From Pomphorhynchus laevis (lineage: Eukaryota; Acanthocephala; Palaeacanthocephala; Echinorhynchida; Pomphorhynchidae), in assembly GCA_012934845.2 (NCBI GenBank), contig WNNJ02000666.1:27955-91954 (forward strand): a DNA stretch of 64,000 nt, read 5' to 3'. The position numbers were made by a program, and so were the translations under genes. The notes under the pieces are model-generated. The model did not search any database, was not told the DNA's origin, and saw nothing but the letters and a program-made list of their open reading frames with translations. Positions 58,181 to 64,000 of this stretch are shown here, piece after piece (position 1 is the first letter of the stretch; each line of letters opens with the position of its first letter).

Positions 58181-58251
58181 GCATTGGTGGTTTAGTGGTA
58201 GAATACTCGCCTGCCACGCGGGTGACCCGGGTTCGATTCCCGGCCAATGCA
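58181..58251 (+). tRNA. tRNA-Gly (GCC anticodon)
   Basis: The cloverleaf is complete: acceptor gcattgg (58181-58187) with ccaatgc (58244-58250) and discriminator A. The anticodon stem is ctcgc/gcggg with loop ctgccac, anticodon GCC at 58213-58215. The T arm is ccggg-ttcgatt-cccgg. Internal promoter boxes A (tggtttagtgg) and B (gttcgattcc) are intact. No CCA is encoded and there is no intron. A T run at 58261-58264 can end Pol III transcription. Looks functional. Confidence 0.97.
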
Positions 58252-58261
58252 GTGAAATAGT

Positions 58262-58758
58262 TTTGTTATCTTTTATCTTGAATATTTCAAAAGTAAATTA
58301 TCATTTAATATTTATCTGATGTAGCATATATTTACAAAATATCAATTTTTATCTTGTAGATTTCAAGATAAAAGATAACTTATATCCAAATACTTTATAT
58401 TCTTAACAATTTAAGTGTCATTTTATTATTATCTATATATCTATAATATATAATAATATAACAATATATTATATTATTATATATTACATTTTAATATATA
58501 ATGTAATATATACATATATACAGGCAAATATTTTTGAAGAAGGCTTACAAGCCGAAACGTTAACAAACATTATTTTGTTTAATACTCGTACCGTTCTCTG
58601 TTTCAAAATTAACAATATATATATTTATAGTAGCGAACAAATAAAGAAAATTTATAAATGTTCTAGCAAATTACAATTGACGTCGCTCTGCAGCAAATTA
58701 CAATGCGAAATCAAGAAAATTGAAACAATTCTGGATTAGTCAACTCAATCCTTATTGA
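58262..58758. other. Spacer between tRNA and LINE 5' repeats
   Basis: AT-rich. Contains the hammerhead-like remnant at 58533-58560. No gene seen. Confidence 0.5.
58533..58560 (+). other. Hammerhead-like core remnant
   Basis: ttgaagaa, then ggctt-aca-agcc, then GAAACGTT. The stem II-GAAAC pattern is intact, but the CTGATGA strand is changed (TTGAAGA). Similar to 26167-26205. Confidence 0.35.
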
Positions 58759-59536
58759 AATTTAACTTGAATGCATCTGTGAGCTGAAATTCTTCGGGTT
58801 GTGGCACAATATTATCCTCACAGGTATTGTTCCTATTCTTGATACAGCAGGACGCTACTAATCAGTCTAGGTGGGTCTCATCAGCTGCTGACCCAGACCT
58901 ACATTTCACGTTTCGACCCTTATTATCTGCTTTCTCCGTATACTGATGCTGATCGGATTTGAACTCAGGACGTCTGTATCTTGATTACACGCTACATCTA
59001 CTTGTCTGGCTGCTCCAGTTGTGTAGATATACATTGTTGTATATTACATTCAGTAGGGGATCGTATTCTAACGATCAATTAGAAACCTACCTAATTGTGT
59101 GATCCGCTAGCCGGATCACTGTTTTTCATGCTGCCACTTGCAATGAATGTTTTTAATTTAACTTGAATGCATCTGTGAGCTGAAATTCTTCGGGTTGTGG
59201 CACAATATTATCCTCACAGGTATTGTTCCTATTCTTGATACAGCAGGACGCTACTAATCAGTCTGGGTGGGTCTCATCTGCTGCTGACCCAGACCTACAT
59301 TTCACGTTTCGACCCTTATTATCTGCTTTCTCCGTATACTGATGCTGATCGGATTTGAACTCAGGACGTCTGTATCTTGATTCAACGCTACATCTACTTG
59401 TCTGGCTGCTCCAGTTGTGTAGATATACATTGTTGTATATTACTTTCAGTAGGGGATCGTATTCTAACGATCAATTAGAAACCTACCTAATTGTGTGATC
59501 CGCTAGCCGGATCACTGTTTTTCATGCTGCCACTTG
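58759..59536 (+). repeat. Two 396-bp tandem repeats upstream of a LINE
   Basis: aatttaacttgaatgcatct starts at 58759 and 59155. The copies are nearly identical and run up to the 5' leader of the LINE (ORF1 at 59631), like promoter monomers of some LINEs. On the minus strand each unit has a Pol III B-box-like word gagttcaaatcc (58955-58966, 59351-59362), so a tRNA-derived SINE is an alternative reading. It also carries gggtc-gaaa and ctgatga-gaccc words (58873-58919), the second copy having one core change. Confidence 0.85.
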
Positions 59537-59630
59537 AAATCTTTATTGAAAAAGATTTATTGGACACAATCTTTATTGAAATCTACACGAGAGACTTTAC
59601 TCTGATAAAGTCTGAATATACATACATATA

Positions 59631-60791
59631 ATGGTCAAACAGAGGAAGACTACAAAGCGAGGTGATGCTGCCAAGTTCGTGGATTATCAGGTTCGGTGTT
59701 CAAGTGAAGATTGTCATGTGTGGACAAGTGTTTCAGTTCCCGGGGAAAAGAAAACAGCTCTGTCTAATGCATCTTTCTACTGCGGGTACTGCTGCGCATC
59801 TTTGATAAATGATTTGAAGATGGAATCTACCCCCTTGGTTGTCGGTCAGTCGAGTTGTAATTCTCTTGGACCCATATCAGCTCCACCAATTCCAAAAAGC
59901 ATAAGTGCCGGTCAAAGTAAGGAAGTTCTTATTTCCAAATCTACTAAGAATGTTGAAAATTCCAGTCATAGTGATGGAAGCTATTCTAACTCTATATATC
60001 CCTCCTCAAGTCTTAACTCTATATATCCCTCCTCAAGTCTTGCAAATAATCCAATGAATATAGATTTAACTGTAGAGGGTGAGACTGTAGCCATGGATGT
60101 TCCAGTGCATTTACCTGATGTTACTAATGATGAAAATACATATTGTCAGGTTTTGAATCATGGTCATATGTCTGATAATGGGACTGTCAAAAAGAAGGAA
60201 CAAGCGTCAACGATAAGTCAACATACACTATCCGCAGTGTCACGTGACAGTCTCGAATTGCAAATTGGTAATAATAGGAAACACACCGCTGATCGATGTA
60301 GATCTGTTATTCTGGCCAATGTAAGAGAATCTTTATTTGAGAACGCACAAGTACGTCTTAACGAGGACGTCCAGAGTGTGAGATTTATATTGACGCAGGT
60401 ACTTGGTTCTTGCAATGTGGATATTGTCAAACGTGTTAAACTCGTTACATTATTTCGACTGGGTAAGCGTGATACACTTAGTAATAGGCCGCGTTTACTC
60501 AAGGCCGTATTTAGAGAGCAGTCACATGCTGAGTTAATTCTTCGGAATTCATATCGTTTAAAAGGATCCCACGTTAGTCTCTTAAAAGATCTTGACGCTC
60601 TTCAAAGGGAGAAATTGTCTCAAGCTAAGAAAGAACTTGCATCTCGTGTTGCACTTGGTGAGAGCAATCTATGTGTGCAAAATTTTCAAGTAGTGAGGCG
60701 ACGCATTCGAATCAGTTGGTCCCCATTAGATGTATCGCCTCTCATGAATGTGGAGGGTTTTGGCAAGGTCTTACAGCATATAAGTGCCTAG
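59631..60791 (+). CDS. CR1-like LINE ORF1 protein
   Basis: 386 residues, intact. Residues 23-55 have CSSEDCHVW and YCGYCC, a Cys-rich putative zinc finger. Residues about 115-135 contain a duplicated NSIYPSSSL segment (21-bp repeat in DNA). The C-terminal 170 residues (RSVILANVRESLF, VKRVKLVTLFRLGKRD, HVSLLKDLDALQREKLSQAK) match the nucleic-acid binding ORF1 domain of CR1-type elements. It overlaps the start of ORF2 by about 120 bp in another frame. Confidence 0.85.
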   Translation: MVKQRKTTKRGDAAKFVDYQVRCSSEDCHVWTSVSVPGEKKTALSNASFYCGYCCASLINDLKMESTPLVVGQSSCNSLGPISAPPIPKSISAGQSKEVLISKSTKNVENSSHSDGSYSNSIYPSSSLNSIYPSSSLANNPMNIDLTVEGETVAMDVPVHLPDVTNDENTYCQVLNHGHMSDNGTVKKKEQASTISQHTLSAVSRDSLELQIGNNRKHTADRCRSVILANVRESLFENAQVRLNEDVQSVRFILTQVLGSCNVDIVKRVKLVTLFRLGKRDTLSNRPRLLKAVFREQSHAELILRNSYRLKGSHVSLLKDLDALQREKLSQAKKELASRVALGESNLCVQNFQVVRRRIRISWSPLDVSPLMNVEGFGKVLQHISA

Positions 60792-63620
60792 CTGATTTGG
60801 GATCTGAAGTGTGTCAGATTGCTAGAGATGATATTATTACTCGCTCTGGTGTGAATAAAAGTCATAGTATATTTTATTGTAATGTTCGGAGCTTGTTACA
60901 GAAAGTCGATGAGCTAAAGTTTAGGATCGAGTCTGTTAATCCAATTATAGTTGGTATTACAGAATCTTGGCTTAATTGTGATGTATCCGATGCTGAGGTA
61001 TCCATCCCAGGCTATTCTTTGTTCCGTAGTGATCGGATAGGGGGTAGGGGTGGTGGCGTAGCTCTCTTTATGAGAGACGAAGTTAAGGTGCGCGTTTTGA
61101 GTAAGTCGTCTATTGATAGAGTTGAGAGTTTGTGGTGTCAGGTGAAGTTTGATAACAGCTCACCCATCATACTGGGTCTTGTGTATCGTGCTCCTAAGGC
61201 AATATCTAAGAAACTCATTGAAGAGATAGAGTTGTATACGCGAGGAGATTGTGATACTGTGATAATTGGGGATCTGAATATGCCAGATGTTGAATAAACT
61301 TCGAATACGGTTCTTCCTACTTGTGATAGTGAATCTTGTGACCTTATGGAGTGTTTTGCTTATTGTGGTCTTGCTCAATTTGTTGATTTACATACTCGCT
61401 TTTCAAGTTGTAGTTCTTCCCTTCTTGATCTTTGCCTATCGACAAACAGTCAATTAATCAGTAGTATCCAATATGATTCTCCTGTTGGTTTGTTTGATCA
61501 CTGTGTAGTTAAAGTTTTGCTAAATTTACAATGTTTTTCGGGCGAACTGTGATGCTATTACATCAAAGCTGCATAGAGTAAGTTGGCCTGATCCGGCTGT
61601 TGTCGGAGTTGACGAGGCCTGGGATCATTTTCGCGTGACGCTTTATTCTCTAATGGTAAAATTCTCACCTTTGAAGTCTAATACTAGTCGGAAAAGCGCT
61701 CGTTGGTTTGCTACTGAGCTGGCTACTGCGATGAAGGCTCGTGACTTCAGTTTCAAATGCTTTAAGGGTGGGTTTTGTGAATATGGTGTTTATAAGCAGG
61801 CGAGAAATTTCTTCAATTCTTTAAAGCGACATAAGCGCTATTTATTTGAAAATGGTCTAGCTCATAGTTGTAGACATGATCCCAAAGCTCTCTTTCTATA
61901 TGTGAATAGTAGTAGGAACGCTAATAAAACAATTGGCCAATATTTTGATAGCGTTATTGAAGACGACCTTGCTGAGATGTTCTCAAGGCATTTTTACTTG
62001 TACAAAGAGACTACAAACGAGTATTCTGAACCTATCCAGAACAGTGAAACGATAAGAGGTGCTAGTGTTTCATATCCTAGTTCAGACATAGCTAATTTGA
62101 TAACTCCCGAGAAAGTTTTAGCTGAACTGCATCGTCTTAAAGAGACAAACTCCAAAGGTGCTGATTTGTTACCTTCGATATATCTTCGTCGAATAGCAGA
62201 CTCAATATATACACCACTTTGTAACATATTTCGACAATCTATTATTGATACGAATCTTCCAAAAGAGTGGAAACAATCGATCATTCACCCCATCTTCAAA
62301 AAGGGTGATAGATCTTCAGTAGACAATTATAGACCAGTAAGTATTACTTGCTTATGTTGTAGAATGTTAGAGCGAATTATACATGGTTATATGGTCAAGT
62401 TTTATAGTGAGAATAATGTAATAGCTTCTGAGCAACATGGTTTCCGTAAGGGTTATTCGACAGTTACTAATCTACTCGCTGCCCATCTTGATTGGTCAGC
62501 TAATAAAGCCGTATCAATTGCTACTGACATCATATTCTTCGATTTCTCTAAGGCATTTGACAGCGTAGACCATAGACTCCTCCTAAATAAACTAGAGAAA
62601 AGTGGCATTCCATTCTTGCTTGTTAGATGGATTGAATCGTTTTTAAGCAATCGTAGTTATTGTGTGCATGTAGATAATTTTTACTCTTCTTCGCGGCCAT
62701 GTAATATAGGGGTGCCTCAAGGTTCAGTATTGGGTCCATTGTTATTTAGTGTCTACATCAACGATATCCCGGAATTTATTGATTCTCGGATGCTTTTATA
62801 TGCAGACGATTTGAAAATCTGGCGGGCAATTCGTTCACCCAATGATATAGTCAAACTGCAACGGGATATCGATGAAGTCGAAAATTGGGCTCTGCTCAAT
62901 AGGTTGATTGTAAATATATCAAAATGCAAACATTTACGTGTTCGTGGCGGAAATGCTCAATCTTTAGTTAATTATAGCTTTCAAAGCAGTGATATAGAAC
63001 GAGTGAACAAATATAAGGACTTGGGAGTGTGGATAAACAGTGATTTGAGTACCGTCACACATACTGAACATGCTTGTTCAAATGCGTTGGGGATAATCGG
63101 TCAACTTCGACGCACCTTCATTGCACTTAATCAATTTGCCCTACGTCCGCTAATCTTTGCTCATGTGTTGAGCCGTCTTCTATATGCTGCGCCGTGTGTG
63201 TATCCCCGAAATTCAAAAGAACATATTAGTTCAGAGAGGGTACTTCATAGAGCTACCAAGCTAGCACCGCAACTGAAATTTTTGTCGTACCCTGATTGAT
63301 TAAAAGCACTTAGACTTGAGACTGTCACGTGGACCCGCCGGTACATCGATATGAGTATGGTCTGGCAAATTCTTAATGATTTGGATCATCCACTTCGAGA
63401 TTGTCTTCATTTGCGCTCATCCAATATCCTCCGAGGCCATGGTTTAACCCTGCGACGTGAAAGGATAAGAAAATCACGAGCTGTCCAATTTGATCGGCGA
63501 GTTGTATCTCTGTGGAATAGGCTTGGAGAGTCAACAGTGTGCAGTAGCAATATCAACGAATTCAAAAAGAAATTACGGATGGAGAATGCCATGGGGAAAG
63601 CTGCTTTTCCGTATTTGTGA
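60671..63620 (+). pseudogene. CR1-like LINE ORF2 (endonuclease-RT), three lesions
   Basis: Endonuclease: [117 protein letters not shown]-terminal: HKDLGVW-type block (YKDLGVWINSDL) and LRGHGLTLRRERIRKSR. The frame is broken by TAA at 61295-61297, a one-base shift in a T run near 61533-61540, and TGA at 63297-63299. The catalytic boxes are intact, so the copy is young. Confidence 0.88.
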
Positions 63621-63696
63621 TACTTTTATTATATTTTCTTTTTTTCTGCAGTGAACCAGCCAATTAAGCCATGCTTTTATGTGCTGTTGAAACATT

Positions 63697-63698
<2 letters not shown>

Positions 63699-63745
<47 letters not shown>
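63699..63745. repeat. (AT)n microsatellite after the LINE 3' UTR
   Basis: About 47 bp of AT repeats starting about 80 bp after the LINE stop. It may be the element's own tail. Confidence 0.9.
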
Positions 63746-63747
<2 letters not shown>

Positions 63748-63877
63748 GAGCCAAATTGTATGTTTATCAGAATCCAAATTTTTTTTTTTTTAAGAAAAAA
63801 AAAATTTGGATTCTGATAAAAAATTTGGATTCACCTTAAAAAAATTTGGATTCTGATAAACATACAATTTGGCTCGG
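63746..63877. mobile_element. Long hairpin element with about 37-bp inverted ends
   Basis: ccgagccaaattgtatgttt (63746 on) has its exact complement ending at 63877. The inner word aaatttggattctgat is repeated three times. It is flanked on the left by an AT repeat. MITE-like, non-coding. Confidence 0.75.
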
Positions 63878-63953
63878 TTAGTTAATATCTACATTTATAT
63901 ATGGAAAGAATTGATTTTATCAATCCTGAGTCACACCGATTAGAATATGCCGT

Positions 63954-63958
<5 letters not shown>

Positions 63959-64000
<42 letters not shown>
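63959..64000. repeat. (AT)n microsatellite at the window end
   Basis: Uninterrupted AT run reaching the last base. Confidence 0.95.

Noticed and set aside
58873-58919. Type II hammerhead on the minus strand of the LINE 5' repeat
   Set aside because: Stem II (gaccc/gggtc) and both core strands are present, but the segment between GAAA and CTGATGA cannot form stem I next to the core, and the second unit has a core change.

Overview
The window is a piece of an AT-rich animal (metazoan) nuclear genome, probably an invertebrate. It holds an intron-containing glycogen phosphorylase gene of animal type, a nuclear tRNA-Gly gene, and many animal-type mobile elements: CR1/Jockey-like LINEs, Penelope-like elements, a Merlin relic and MITEs. 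The species cannot be named from the sequence.

Region 1 (1-22287, + strand). One complete glycogen phosphorylase gene can be assembled from 17 exons, all in phase, giving 844 codons plus stop. Eight introns are 45-56 bp and one is 557 bp. The other seven are expanded to 1.6-5.1 kb, and most of these carry LINE fragments, Penelope-like (PLE) fragments or an antisense ankyrin-repeat gene fragment. The catalytic and PLP-binding parts are conserved. Two residues that bind AMP in the muscle enzyme are changed.

Region 2 (23303-24906). This is the most notable locus. It holds five tandem units of about 305 bp, alternating 306 and 304 bp. Each unit junction encodes a complete type III hammerhead ribozyme on the + strand: four are intact and one is split between the two ends. 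The array is preceded by an inverted unit fragment, and the whole is bracketed by a 13-bp target site duplication. It looks like a retrotransposed ribozyme RNA concatemer (retrozyme-like).

Region 3 (24907-33858). Mostly non-coding AT-rich DNA with MITE-like palindromes, short PLE tails and a few unproven exons. Two minus-strand exons (33099-33198 and 25894-26012) join in phase to give a 72-residue protein.

Region 4 (33859-48706). A large inverted repeat with arms of about 2.2-2.3 kb flanks 10.35 kb that contains two damaged LINEs: one on the minus strand with CCHC ORF1, endonuclease and RT, and a more degraded one on the plus strand.

Region 5 (48707-64000). Transposon-rich: a MITE, a minus-strand PLE copy, a Merlin/ISXO2-like transposase relic, LINE ends, a degraded LINE, a tRNA-Gly(GCC) gene, and a nearly intact CR1-like LINE (59631-63620) preceded by two 396-bp tandem repeats. 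The window ends in AT microsatellites around a long hairpin. The cellular genes do not form a pathway. The unifying theme is retrotransposition, with several hammerhead or hammerhead-like motifs.
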